A stretch of 64,000 nt of DNA from Pseudoips prasinana (taxonomy: Eukaryota > Arthropoda > Insecta > Lepidoptera > Nolidae): contig OX621243.1 in assembly GCA_951640165.1 (NCBI GenBank), positions 5,394,001 through 5,458,000 on the forward strand, read 5' to 3'. Made by a program: the position numbers and the translations under genes. Below, one piece after another: positions 21,305 through 32,330 of the stretch (position 1 is the stretch's first letter; each line of letters opens with the position of its first letter). Under the pieces are notes generated by a model. It saw only the letters and a program-made list of their open reading frames with translations, was not told the origin of the DNA and ran no database searches.

Positions 21305-22896
21305 CACACATCAACAAAGTCTAGGGATACGTTATTTTGAAATCAAACATGGCTTTATTGTTTAAAACCTATTTAGTTTCCTTAAAAAGTTTATTTACAG
21401 ATTTAAACCTTGTCTATTCTTTATTCAAAATTTAAAAATTAAAATGAGAAACAAATGAAAACACGCAAAGCACAGCGCAATCTTGAGTTGTATCTAATTT
21501 CAAGAAGTTGCATTAAAATTTTTTTTGCGTGTTAATTGAAGAAAACCTGATAAATTGTTTTATTTTCTTTTCTCAATTGGTTGTGTAAGCTTTTTAGCGT
21601 CATGCCACGCCATCATTTGAGTCGAGATGAAATGTTACGGGCAGTTGGCATGTTACAAAACGGTGCTATTCAACGCGTCGTTGCTGAGTCTCTGGGCACA
21701 AGCCAAAATGTGGTATCCAGGCTGTGGTCACGTTATCGCGCTACTGGAGATGTGGCAGAACGGCACACAGGTAGATATCGTGTTACCACTCAGAGACAGG
21801 ATCGATTTCTCCAAATGACCGCCAGAAGACTACCCAATATCACAGCGATGCAACTAGTGCAAAGGCTCCAGGAGGGTCAGCAGCTGCTGGTGAGCGACCA
21901 AACCGTGCGAAGGAGGCTGCATGAAGTTGGTCTTCATGCTCGCAGACCGCTACGAGTCCCAGCGCTGCGACGTGGCAATCGCGGTAGGCGACTTTTATGG
22001 GCTCAAGAACATTTGACATGGAGTGATCAACAATGGTCATTGGTGCTGTTCACTGATGAGTCCCGCTATGGATTTCATCCAGATTCGAGACGAACACGCG
22101 TTTGGAGAACTGCAGGCAGGGTCAGCCGTCTCCGACATCCACAGGAGGTCCACTCTTACCAAGGCGGGACAATTATGGTGTGGGCAGGAATACGAATCGG
22201 CGGACGAACCCAACTCATTTGGATTCAGGGCAGCATGACTGCCCATAGATACCGTGAGGAGGTAGTAGAACGTGTCATTGTCCCGCTCAGGGCCCTAACG
22301 GGGCAAGAATTTCAGCTCATGCATGACAATGCACCTTCCCATACAGCGCGGCTGGTGAGGGCCGCCCTTCGAGAACACGATGTTCAGGTATTAGATTGGC
22401 CTCCACAGTCGCCAGACTTAAACCCAATTGAACACGCCTGGGACATGTTACAGCGAAGAGCATTGAGGGATTTTCCGCCCAACTTGACAACAGAAGAACA
22501 ACTTTTCGAACATTTAAAAAGAACTTGGGACTGCATACCCCAGCAAGACATTGACACCTTAATTTTAAGTATGGAAAATCGTTGCCGCTGTGTGATTAAT
22601 GTTAGAGGAGGAAATACCGATTACTGATTATCAGATTTGGTAAGATTTTTATTCATTTAATTCGATTGAATAATTTTATAAGAATAAAATGTTTTTGTTC
22701 ACTCAGTAATTTTCTATGGCTTAATTAATTTAAGACTTTTATTAATTAGAAAAACAAAATCGCATCGTGTTGTTAATGTTTAAATATCGGCCATGAAATT
22801 ATCTTTAATTCTTCCATTTACAGTCATAACAAAATGTTTATAGTTTTCTAGATAATCAATGAAATGTTCAATATCCCTAGATTGTGTTGATGTGTG
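21305..22896 (+). mobile_element. Tc1-type transposon, complete and apparently intact
   Basis: A 1592-bp element. Terminal inverted repeats begin CACACATCAACA on both ends and continue to TCTAGGGATA. They are 25 bases long with two mismatches. TA flanks on both sides (21303-21304 and 22897-22898) are the expected target duplication. One uninterrupted transposase gene lies inside on the plus strand. Size and layout are normal for Tc1-like elements. Confidence 0.92.
21602..22627 (+). CDS. Tc1-like transposase (DD34E)
   Basis: A 341-residue cut-and-paste transposase. The N-terminus (about 5-115) holds two helix-turn-helix units for TIR binding, with SLGTSQNVVSRLWSRY typical of the first. The triad is D152 (in FTDESRYGF), D242 (in HDNAPSHTA) and E277 (in SPDLNPIEHAWD), with 34 residues between the last two. 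A glycine-rich GGTIMVWAGI segment is at 188-197. An in-frame ATG seven codons upstream (21581) would add MCKLFSV. I prefer 21602 because MPRxxL is the usual family start. The coding sequence is GC-richer than its flanks and shows no frameshift or stop, so the protein could be functional. Confidence 0.93.
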   Translation: MPRHHLSRDEMLRAVGMLQNGAIQRVVAESLGTSQNVVSRLWSRYRATGDVAERHTGRYRVTTQRQDRFLQMTARRLPNITAMQLVQRLQEGQQLLVSDQTVRRRLHEVGLHARRPLRVPALRRGNRGRRLLWAQEHLTWSDQQWSLVLFTDESRYGFHPDSRRTRVWRTAGRVSRLRHPQEVHSYQGGTIMVWAGIRIGGRTQLIWIQGSMTAHRYREEVVERVIVPLRALTGQEFQLMHDNAPSHTARLVRAALREHDVQVLDWPPQSPDLNPIEHAWDMLQRRALRDFPPNLTTEEQLFEHLKRTWDCIPQQDIDTLILSMENRCRCVINVRGGNTDY

Positions 22897-22994
22897 TATA
22901 TTGACAAATTTGGGAGTTATTAGCATATGAATAAAAATCTTTTGTTTTCCTAATATCATTTAATATCCTCATGAACCTAATGATCATAATTATC

Positions 22995-23270
22995 CTAATA
23001 AGGTCCTGGATTCAAATCCTGGCCTTTTTGGCCAGAAAAGTGAGATTTATTCTGTTAAGTATGGTTTTTTGTTTGTTTTTTTCGGAGGTTATTCCCCCGT
23101 GACGTGTCCGCGAATTCGGTTATATACATTCATATGCTCCCCTGTGACAAAGAAGAAGAAGAGAAATTTAGGAAGAAATTTAAGAAGGTTGGTTCTGCCT
23201 TTGACGGGGATTACGATCCGGAACGAACTAGTTACACGAGTCGCCTAAGAATTAGCTTTTGTTCTTCTCA
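22995..23270 (+). repeat. SINE-G-like copy
   Basis: Starts near the box-B-like 'CTGGATTCAAATCCTGGCC' and runs through a body in which a 'CGGAGGTTATTCCCCCGTG' stretch recalls the family. The 5' end (box A) is missing. Confidence 0.45.
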
Positions 23271-23289
23271 GCTAAATAAATTACATACA

Positions 23290-23400
23290 GAGTCATAACA
23301 AATAATTGTGCTTATCACATAAAGATTTGTCCTGGATGGGTATCGAACTAACGACTTTTGGCTTAGCAGTCAGGGTTATTAACCACTAGACCAGTCAAAC
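23290..23400 (-). repeat. tRNA-like SINE head (SINE-B type)
   Basis: On the minus strand 'TAGTGGTTAATAACCCTGAC' and box-B 'GTTAGTTCGATACCCATCC' are present, similar to 29640-29730 and 36250-36325. Confidence 0.5.
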
Positions 23401-23879
23401 GTAACGTCCCTCTCATAAAACCACACTTCAATAATCACGCAGAGTTTATGTAAAACCAACAGACATATAGATAGGCTCTTCATTTATAAATATAGGGCCG
23501 GTCGCATGAATATGGAATATGCGGAAGCCAAGGTCACGGAGTTAGCCACTGGTGCTCACACGCACTTTTAATTAATATCTGTCTTACCTTACAGCTATGG
23601 TAACACAAGCTTTATGATTCATACTGAAATGACATGTAGTAACACTATTTTATGGTAAATATACCATGCGTTACATGTGTAGGTTTGTGGTAAGGTACCC
23701 TATCTTACCATAAACTACCACATGTTGAGTTTAGGTGAAGACCTTGTAAATAAGTAAAGCGTATTTGTAATAAGAAGTGGTGGCGGGTTCAACCAGAGAT
23801 GATAAAGTGATTAACTTTATTTTTTCTTTAAATAAAATTCTCATCATCAGTCCGGAGTCTGGAAGTTGATAATAATATC
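23401..23879. other. No recognisable gene
   Basis: Contains short repeated 'TACCATAAACTACCA' / 'TTTATGGTAAATATACCATG' motifs at 23650-23720 but no gene. Confidence 0.35.
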
Positions 23880-24133
23880 TAATAATAATATCTAGGGACA
23901 ATGTCACACAGATCATCCTAGTCCCAAACTAAGCAAAGCTTGTACTATGGGTACCAGGTGACGATATACATACTTATATAGATAGATAAATACTTAAATA
24001 CATAGAAAATATCCATGACTCAGAAACAAATATTCGTGCTCATCACACAAATATTTGCACTTACCGGGATTCGAACGCTGGATCACCAGCTTCGTAGGCA
24101 GGAACATTAACAACTAGACTACGGTGACCGTCA
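23880..24133 (-). repeat. SINE-A, near full length
   Basis: Minus-strand box A 'TAGTCTAGTTGTTAATG', a box B region 'CAGCGTTCGAATCCCGG', the shared body and a (TTA)n-type tail. It closely matches 26214-26450, 36553-36813 and 62007-62258. Confidence 0.85.
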
Positions 24134-24824
24134 TCGGTGATGGATTCATACTCCCGTGCATCGAAAAAAAGTAAAGTCATCAGTTTCTTATTAGACATCT
24201 TTTTTTTAAAGAGCACCTGCGTTTGCCCATGCTCTTATGCCCAATATTATGTCCTGGGTGTCCATGGCTAGTCTTCAAAATTGTTGAAGCTGCTTTCACA
24301 AAATGCATCAGCTGAAAGTATGACTTCCTATACGTTTTCGTATGGAAAGTTATCCTATACAAAAATATTGCTCAGCTCTATTTTTATGCATCTAACAGTT
24401 AAACAGTTATTTTCATAAGTAAATAGGCACCTTAAGTTTCATCTCCTATTTCTTTTTCACAGTTTTGACTAAGCTATAACTATTGTGAATATCAGAAATA
24501 ATACATTCGTTAACAATAAAAATGTAAGATTTTTTGATACTCAGCGCTATTTGTGACAGCCGATGCGAAATTATAAATATCATTCTAAAAAATACATAAC
24601 TTTTTCTGGTAAACTATTCGGTACAAAAGAAACATATTCGTAGTATCTATTACTTTAAAAGAAACCATTCACAATGGTTAGAAACCCCACAAATATATTC
24701 AATGATAGAGACAATTTTGAGAATAAAATAGAAAAAATGTGACAGGCTGGCGCCAATGACGTTTTGGTACCTGCTACAGACAGTTTCTCAAAGTTTGTTA
24801 AGTTTAAATCTGACAGTTATAACA
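24134..24824. other. No recognisable gene
   Basis: AT-rich sequence. Its right end (24809-24825) contains the first copy of a direct repeat that continues into the hairpin at 24825. Confidence 0.4.
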
Positions 24825-24911
24825 TTTGTTTTAATTTTGTATCTGACAGTTATAACATAAAATATGCTTAAGCGAGCATATTTTATGTTATAACTACAAA
24901 ATTAAAACAAA
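24825..24911. repeat. Long perfect-arm hairpin
   Basis: Outer arms of 17 bases (24825-24841 and 24895-24911) and inner arms of 19 bases (24850-24868 and 24875-24893) pair perfectly. The loop is 6 bases and an 8-base bulge, TCTGACAG, lies on the left side only. Confidence 0.8.
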
Positions 24912-25869
24912 TTTTTGCCGCCATTAGCCGCCAAAGTTCAATGAATCGCCTTCTCATGAATACAACAACATGCAGTGATTTGAAGTGTGTACGCCTATAA
25001 TTGGTATAGGTTGTGATTTCTGAAATGTACTGTATTTCTTTTTTATTATGAATATTATTGTTGTACCCTATAATAATTAAATGAATAGTTACCGTTTAAA
25101 CGACCCGCCTCCTAAAGGGTATAGATGTTTTAGTTTTTCTGTACTTTTAAACTGTAACCCAAATTTAATACGCGTCTTTACATTGCGTTTATAATTTACA
25201 TATTTGGTTTAAAAGTGTTATAATACAAACAAATTGACACTTTTGCTGTAATTGAAACCATCATTTGCATTTCGATCATTGATTCATGTTAGGATTTAGT
25301 CGAAAGATATTTTTATTCGAATTTTAGAACTCTTAGATTGTATCTGTAGCAACGCAATTGGTGAGCTCAAGTTGAAGCAGCAAAATTGAAGACATATTTA
25401 ACAATAAAAATCAATAAAAAATGTATAAATTGCCAAACACAAAAATATTCATTCTAAATATGACAATGATATTAAAATTAATAGCACGAGTTAAAGTACT
25501 CAAAAATGTTTTTAAACAATTACATTTCAATTCAAGATATAATATAAGATATAATTATGCCAGTTTTTTATATCCCTGTTTTCGCATCGAGCATTATAAA
25601 TGACGGTGTCCAAACTTTGAGGGCCGTAGCACTTAACGACAGGCTTACCTGTACAATGCAGTTACCCAAATTGTACCCGAAATAATTGCCATTATTACCG
25701 CAGGTAGTCACATACCGACACAAAATTATATGATTGTTACAATAGACACACGGACACTACATTATATTATAGTTACACAAGATGCACATTGCACAAGGTT
25801 CTGTCAGTTCCATAGAAATAATGCTTTAAAATAATGTAGCTTAAATGTTGAGGAGATAGTAAAACTTAC
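24912..25869. other. No recognisable gene
   Basis: Mostly unique AT-rich sequence. A 60-codon ORF at 25421 has no recognisable motif. Confidence 0.35.
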
Positions 25870-25919
25870 CACAATACTCAATACTTTGGAAGTTGAACTC
25901 AGTTTTGATTTGGACGTAC
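25870..25919 (-). other. Candidate 50-base internal exon of an unknown gene
   Basis: On the minus strand a pyrimidine-rich stretch ending TTTATTTTCAG precedes 25919, and GTAAGTTTT follows 25870; both are strong splice signals. The segment is open in two of three frames, one reading YVQIKTEFNFQSIEYC. I do not recognise the protein. No partner exon is identified in the window, so chance cannot be excluded. Confidence 0.3.
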
Positions 25920-26213
25920 CTGAAAATAAACAAAATATATATTAGTTGAGATAACCTAGTGGTTTGACCGTTGGGTCTGTGGAGTTGATGGACGGCTAAC
26001 CGACACGACTACAAAGAGATCAGGACCTCTCATTATCTTTGGTTGAACACGTTGCTGCTATACCAACAACTCAGCCACAGTCGGAACAGTTTAGTAGTTG
26101 AAGCGTTAGGATGGGTACCTATACCCACCCATCCTAACCTCTAGGGGCTAAAAGGTAACAAACTTGCAAAGGAGAAGAACAGCCGTAACACCTCACCCGG
26201 CATATTTTTTTTA
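25920..26213. other. No recognisable gene
   Basis: Contains a 14-bp inverted repeat, 'GGATGGGTACCTAT' / 'ATACCCACCCATCC', at about 26110-26140. Confidence 0.35.
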
Positions 26214-26450
26214 TATAATGTCACACAGATCATCCTAGCCCCAAACTAAGCAAAGCTTGTACTATGGGTACCAGGCGACGATACATACTTATATAGATAG
26301 ATAAATACTTAAATACATCGAAAACATCCATGACTCAGAAACAAATATTCGTGCTCATCACACAAATATTTGCACTTACCGGGATTCGAACCCAGGACCA
26401 CCAACTTCGTAGGCAGCAGCACTACCAACTAGGCTACGGTGACCGTCATG
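26214..26450 (-). repeat. SINE-A copy
   Basis: Minus-strand head with 'TAGCCTAGTTGGTAGTG' (box A) and 'GGGTTCGAATCCCGG' (box B), then the standard body. The 3' end lies in a T-rich run (A-rich on the element strand). Confidence 0.85.
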
Positions 26451-26827
26451 TGTGTCAATGCATATAGTGCTATCATTTTAAACGTTTAACTTAGCTGTAG
26501 TTAAGTAAACATTAACAGAACTTTAACAAAACGGTTGGTAAGCTGCGTTCCATCAAACATAAAGTATCCAATAACAATTAGAATCTTACAAAGCCTTGAG
26601 CCTCGAATAGAGCTAGCCTTTCATGCAACAAGGTAGATACGGTCATTTTCCCGCTATTGTATCGATAGGGTTGCCAAATACGTCAGTAATTATTTATTTA
26701 AGCACCTGTCCCGAACATTAACAATACATTGACAAACTGACCGACATAATTACGGATTGAGGTCGCGGCTTAGTTCAATACAAAAGACTAACTGATCGAA
26801 ACAAAATACGATATTCGACAATAACAA
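26451..26827. other. No recognisable feature
   Basis: No gene or repeat recognised. Confidence 0.4.
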
Positions 26828-26996
26828 TAATATTCCGGGATATTATTCACACACGGCCATCTGAACCCAAACTAAGCAGAGCTACTATACTCTGGAAACC
26901 AGATAACTGATATATAACAATTACTACTATTTTTTTTGTAAATACTTACTTACATATATAAATAATTACGCCCAGGCTCAGGACAAACAGACATTT
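26828..26996 (-). repeat. SINE-B, 5'-truncated
   Basis: Keeps the 3' module ('GGCCATCTGAACCCAAACT' on the plus strand) and the centre ('GCCCAGGCTCAGGACAAAC') but lacks the tRNA-like head. Confidence 0.7.
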
Positions 26997-28334
26997 GAAT
27001 AAGTCAATAATATGGCATTTGTATATTTTAAGAAGAAAGAGATGCGGTTGGTTGATATATCAATTAGCGGAATTAATACTATATGTAGATTTTGTATTTT
27101 CATTAAAAATTAAATTTTAAATGCATATTTATATTAATTTTGTATTTGAACTATCATGGATTTCCACTAAGTAACGCCTGATTATATCACTAGTTTAATT
27201 TTAATTCCGACAAAGCCGACCAAACCCCACCCCCTATTCTTCTAGCACGTAATGGGCAACCCAAAATCAACTTTAAGAAACCCATTCATTCCTGCCAACC
27301 CTGAATAAAGACGTATGATTAATGATCAAATACCAAGCGAAGTATAAAAGAAATTATCAAAAATGCGTCTATTATTTTACACTTAACTGTAGACCGTTTT
27401 TTGGGTTAGTCTTTTAGAACGTAGGTATTAAATGTCCATCATGCGAATGGATGACTAAGGACTAGCATAGCCGAGACTGAACCGTCAGCAGATCTTTTAG
27501 AAATACCGGTTATTATGTCTTTAAACTAGACTTAAACGGTAAAAAAAACACTTTTCTAATAAATTATAAAGCGCGCGAAAACTTGAATAAAGATTCTGTT
27601 ATTCAAAGCCTTATCATTGTGGCCGTACTATATTTAAAGGAATTTAAAGTCACGGTTTGAAGTAATATTGCCAAAATTATAAGAAAGAATTTGATTATAA
27701 CCACGCAGTCTTCTACGTGAGACAAGTAAGATGGAAAAATAATCTCTAGAAATTAATATATATATAGATTCGCTCACATTACCCCCCGGGAAAATCTATG
27801 ACGATTGATATAATAGTTAAAGCTTGAAAGTGTCACATACATACTCAAATTCATCATCATCATATCAGTTAGAATGACAGTGATGTCTACTGGCAAGATT
27901 TCTTAGCCTGGCTTCACCAGTTGGTAAATGATCGGTGCGATCATATTCACGGTTTCAGTATATTATAATATGCGATCTCTCATGCTCTATGATATTTAAG
28001 CATTGTGGTACTACAGAAGGCATGAAAGCGTTTGGCTATAGTCCATCTCAGGCAACCACTGTCTTCTCGAATAAATAAATAAACTAACAGTACACAACAA
28101 CTCCAAGATTAGAAACTAGTTTGTCGGTGAGAACTCGGTAGCATTTTTGATAACTTACATAGAATGCCATAAGCCCGAGTTATCCATAAAAAATATTCGT
28201 AGACGATGATTTATCCATGTCTTTAAACGTGTATGGAAGTTAAAATATGAACGCAAATTACTAATACTACGTTTACTATTGTTTATACATTAGTCATACA
28301 TAATATTTTTATCATAATGTATATTAATTTCCAG
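26997..28334. other. No recognisable gene
   Basis: AT-rich. An ATC-rich spot near 27852-27862 followed by 'ATATCAGTTAGAATGAC' may be an eroded RTE tail on the minus strand. Confidence 0.35.
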
Positions 28335-28337
28335 GGC

Positions 28338-28631
28338 ATGAAGATAGGAGTGTTATTGAATAAGTATACTAAGGTTAAAGAAAGACCAGCAGCTGCATCG
28401 GTCATGCGTTGCTGGTCCATCCTGCACCTGATTAATGCTTCACGCGTTGCATATCCGAATAGGCCTATAGACGTTGATGATATGGTAGAAAGAATGAAAA
28501 AAGTTTGTTCCCAAAAAGGTCACATAGACCTTTTTTTGCTGGTGAAATTGCATCATGCATACCCGCCACTTGGGGAGGCGACGGGACTAGCTGGGCTAGT
28601 CCCGAGATACTCACTAAAACCACCGTGGTAG
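28338..28631 (+). CDS. Unrecognised 98-codon ORF behind a splice acceptor
   Basis: I do not recognise this protein. The ORF opens at 28317 in AT-rich sequence; the coding-like part begins just after a consensus acceptor, ATATTAATTTCCAG, at 28321-28334, with ATG at 28338. The predicted product has no signal peptide, transmembrane segment or known motif. Base composition rises sharply compared with the flanks. Two small hairpins lie within the frame (AAAGGTC...GACCTTT near 28515, and GGGACTAGC...GCTAGTCCC near 28583). It could be the last exon of a host gene, a degraded mobile-element gene, or chance. A SINE-B follows 36 bases downstream. Confidence 0.25.
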   Translation: MKIGVLLNKYTKVKERPAAASVMRCWSILHLINASRVAYPNRPIDVDDMVERMKKVCSQKGHIDLFLLVKLHHAYPPLGEATGLAGLVPRYSLKPPW

Positions 28632-28666
28632 CCAGCCTCACAACGCATGAACGTCATGCAAGAAGT

Positions 28667-28895
28667 AATAATATCCTGGGACATTATCCACACAAAGCCA
28701 TCTGATCCCAAACTAATATATAACATAATATAGGTACTACTTTTTTATGTAAATAAATACTTATATAGATAATTACACTCAGACTCAGTATAAACATACA
28801 TGTTTATGCACACATATACCTGTCCTGTGTGGGAATCGAACCCACGACCAGCGGCGTGAAAGGCAAGCATTTACCAACCAAGCCAACGGGCCCGT
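28667..28895 (-). repeat. SINE-B, near full length
   Basis: Minus-strand head with 'TTGGCTTGGTTGGTAAATGC' and box B 'GTGGGTTCGATTCCCAC'. The body is shortened near 28710-28730 relative to 6897-7163. Confidence 0.8.
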
Positions 28896-29199
28896 CAATA
28901 CTCTTTATATTTCGAAATAGATGAGTGCGAGTTGAGTAAGCGCCCACCATTACTGGATAATTTGATTGGTATATTTTAAGCGTAACTATGGATTAAGAAA
29001 CGGTCACGTCTGGCGACGATTAATACGATTACTGTTGGTGGAACCGCGAAGGCGAATATTCTCCTATGGGAAACACCTTAACGGTCCGCACGCTCAATCT
29101 TATTGCTAGTGGAACATTTGCTATTGTTTTATGGGTGAATTTACAAAACATGCTTTGTAATATGGCATCTAGACAACTGATAAACTTAAAAATAAATAA
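28896..29199. other. No recognisable feature
   Basis: No gene supported. Confidence 0.35.
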
Positions 29200-29557
29200 A
29201 AATAAAATAAAATAAAAAAGGTTTTTATTCACGTAGACTTTAAAAAAGCGCTTGTAAATAGTCAGAACATGTTTGTAGTAATATAGTTGTATACATTATT
29301 ATTTCTAGTAACATAAATATTTAGGTACACATTGTATGAAAACATTTATAAAATTGATTTTATTATAGCATTGATATTTAGCTAGCTCTTATCAAGAGAT
29401 TATGTTTAATTATCTAATTTAAGTCTAATATTTTTACTAAATATTGTCAATAGTTCTGTCTATATTAAGGTATTATTATTATGACGGACCTTGGGTTAAT
29501 AACGACGGTCGCGCTTTAATGCTACCACCGGATCCAATGCGCCCCAACTGAGAAGAC
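29200..29557 (-). mobile_element. LINE-K 3' end
   Basis: Reads on the minus strand to 'GTCTACGTGAATAAAAACC' with a long A-rich tail (29180-29225). The inner part aligns with 10870-10950. Non-coding remnant. Confidence 0.6.
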
Positions 29558-29559
29558 CT

Positions 29560-29730
29560 TACACATTCATGAGACTTATACATTCATACCTACATATAAT
29601 AGTTAAATTATATCCAGACACAGAACAAATAATCGTATTCATCACTATGATTTGTCCCGGGTGGGAATCGAACTCACAACCTCAGGCTTAGCTATCAAGG
29701 TAACTACCCACTACACCAACCAGTGTTAAA
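29560..29730 (-). repeat. tRNA-like SINE, SINE-B relative
   Basis: Minus-strand head 'GGTTGGTGTAGTGGGTAG' and box B 'GTGAGTTCGATTCCCACCC', followed by an abbreviated body with 'TCTGTGTCTGGATATAA'. Confidence 0.6.
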
Positions 29731-30251
29731 CATATCGGTCGAAAACATGGATATAGGTAGATACCAACACTTTGGCATTGGGCACAAAAAACACTTGTAA
29801 AGATAAATGAAAAAAGCGGTAAAAATAAATAAATAAAATAACTTGTTTTGCCAGTTTTGCAGCAAATCATTTTGCCCTGTTCATATCGGCTAGATAAATA
29901 TTCACGTTGCAAATATTCTTAGCATACTCAAGCATTTTTACAATTCCTTGTAAGCTGACATTAATATCAAAGGCGTGTAATAAATAAATTTGAATAGGGC
30001 GTTACATTCAGACTAGCTGTCTCGAAGTAAATTATAAATTCCAAATCTAATCACTGCGCTTGCTCATAAGTTAAGGTTAAGCGAGTTCTGTTATTGCGTT
30101 GGCAAATATAATATTGTAAATATGAATGCGTTCATAGTTCCAAATTGAACAGTAGAGAATATTTTGGTAGTAATAATAATAATATTACGAATTCTCATTG
30201 GAGACTAGCGATTTGAGAGGAATAAATTATAGACCAAATTAATTAGTTCCT
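29731..30251. other. No recognisable feature
   Basis: AT-rich, nothing assigned. Confidence 0.35.
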
Positions 30252-30335
30252 CGACTAATTAATGAGCTACCATCCAATCTGCGTGATAAAATTACTATAC
30301 ATAATATTAAAGTAAGACTCAAGTCTTACTTCTAA
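30252..30335 (+). pseudogene. Non-LTR retrotransposon C-terminal tip
   Basis: 28 codons including the stop read RLINELPSNLRDKI...VRLKSYF. This is the x-N-x-LP-x-x-LR ... F/V-K-x-x-LK-x-Y-F pattern that closes many jockey/CR1-type ORF2 proteins. Upstream sequence is out of frame, so only the tip is recognisable. Confidence 0.5.
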
Positions 30336-30589
30336 CAACAAATTTAATATTCTGACTAATCGGTGAAATGTACATGCCAAACTACTGTAGATATCTGATA
30401 ATTGTATCGGCGTTGATTACCTGTAGCAGTAAGTACAAACCTTTTTGGTTTAAACATGCTATGTGCACTAAACAATTATCCTGTATTTTAAATAAATAAT
30501 TTTTTTTTTCGTTAATTAACAAACAGATACAACAAATTTCAACTTTTCTTAGCAACCTTCCCTATCAAATAATAAAGTATTAACAAAAT

Positions 30590-30800
30590 CGCATCATATG
30601 GTGATATGCCATAATCACCACGCTTGGCAGACGGGTTGGCGATCGCAGTTTGATGGTCACAGTTCACAGAAAAACTTTGCTGCCCGTTCTCTGGTAGGTA
30701 TTCCCTCGGTCGATTTCTACTCCCCCCGCGGGATGAGATTGGGGTGATGATATTCTATGCCGTCACCACACAGCAAGTAGTAAGACTTACACCATGCACC
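30590..30800 (-). mobile_element. RTE-family LINE 3' fragment
   Basis: Shares long stretches with 33660-33920, including 'CACGCTTGGCAGACGGGTTG' and 'GGTAGGTATTCCCTCGG' in form. The element strand is minus, judged from copies that end in (ATGA)n. Confidence 0.6.
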
Positions 30801-31740
30801 ATCAAAATAAATGTTGAGAAATAACATGAATAAGTTGGTAGGCAATGGTTCACCTTATCGTATTAAGCAATCTCCTCCAGATGACGTTAAGAGGAATTGC
30901 TTCGGCCGGGACGGTCTCCCGCTCGAATACGCATGAAAAAACCGGTGTTACAAACCACAAAATCGAAGTTTTATTTCCCTTTAACCTCCTCTACAGAGCA
31001 ATCTAATAAATTTTACACGAAAATAATCTATATGCAACCTATTTATACATTGTTATATATTTGTTTACCAGAAATTAAAGTTAGGCAGTTGAAATAGACT
31101 TCTTTATCGATTTTCAAAGGATTATAACTTCCACACAAAAATAATAGCCGTACAGTATTCAAAGATACGGTATATTGGTCTGGTCTTACAGATAAAAAAT
31201 AAATATCCGATGTTATGTCAAAAATGTTATCCTACATACCTATTTTCGTCTCATTTCATAATTTTAATTTTATAAATACCACTTACTATTACTGCAATAC
31301 ATAAAGTTAAACTTAGCTAATGCTTTAAAAGCAACTATTAAAATGAAACTACTACTTAAAATAACATTTAACAGATAAGATAACCTAATAGATGACGCCA
31401 TTGCATTTTATAGCCAAAGGCAAACTATAAATCGTCAATTAGTAGCAAAAAGTTAAGCAATACTTAAAACTGTGTGCGTCATATGTTATTGTCTCAATTA
31501 ATTGACACTTTCATTTGACAGTACAATAAGAGCATGGGAATGAGTTAAAAGTACCTCCAAAAAAGAGACAATGCTTTTTTGAGTTCCTTGAAAAAGGGGA
31601 TTACGCTGCACCAACGCTATTAATGGCAGGTCTTGCGTACGTAAAAGAAATGAGTAACAGGTGTTAAATTTAGTGTAGGATACGAAATTCCCAGTCGAGC
31701 AGCTGCTTGACTAGGAAAGTACAGATGCTCTTTCCAAGTC
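30801..31740. other. No recognisable gene
   Basis: AT-rich, no supported ORF. A palindromic 'AGTCAAGCAGCTGCTCGACTGG' form near 31693-31712 (reverse strand) is noted only. Confidence 0.35.
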
Positions 31741-32170
31741 AGGCATCTTTTTTTTTTTATTTATTTATTTGGGATAACAACAGCCGTTATACATGAAATT
31801 ACTATACATAGTTACTTAAAAAAAGGCCAATTACAGCTATCCACTATGTAAATATATGAACAGTAAGCGTGCTAGAACTATTTCTTTGAAGTATATATAA
31901 TATTACAATAATAAATGTTAAACTTCATGTACTATGTGAGGTAGGAACTTAAATATTTACATTTCACATCGTGCATCAAACAAATAAATGTTTTTGTAAC
32001 ACAATACGAATTTATACATAAAACAAAAATGTAGGTAGGATATACAAAAAATTAACAATGTTTAATGAGCCGGGCCAACACCATGCAGACACTCATTCCA
32101 ATCGGTCGCACTATGGTAACAAGCGGTCAGGAGACTGCTTACAACTTTCCCATTTAAATCAATAAGTTAC
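31741..32170 (-). repeat. Possible LINE 3' UTR (poly-T start)
   Basis: Begins with a long T run and TTATTTATTT, the appearance of an A-tailed retroelement on the minus strand. A similar arrangement lies at 34830-34940. No coding part is left, so the call is weak. Confidence 0.3.
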
Positions 32171-32174
32171 TTTA

Positions 32175-32330
32175 TCATACTAATATTACAAAGGCGAATG
32201 TTTGTGATTGTGTGAGTGTGTATGTTTGTTACTCCTTCACGCAAAAACTATCGAACGGATATTGATGAAACTTTGTAATGTAGCCTATATATCTGAATAA
32301 CACACAGGCCACAATTTACAAAGCTTAACA
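32175..32330 (+). mobile_element. Helitron 5' part, 3' end missing
   Basis: A|TCATACTAATATTAC is a Helitron-like 5' end. The next 140 bases ('GTTTGTTACTCCTTCACGC', 'AAAGCTTAACA') align with 61087-61246. It stops before the terminal hairpin and CTAG. Confidence 0.6.

Noticed and set aside
21840..22246. ORFs overlapping the Tc1 transposase in other frames
   Set aside because: They are shadows of the transposase coding sequence.
28515..28540. Bacterial-type terminator (AAAGGTC...GACCTTTTTTT)
   Set aside because: The context is clearly insect genomic DNA; the hairpin lies within an open frame and needs no such reading.
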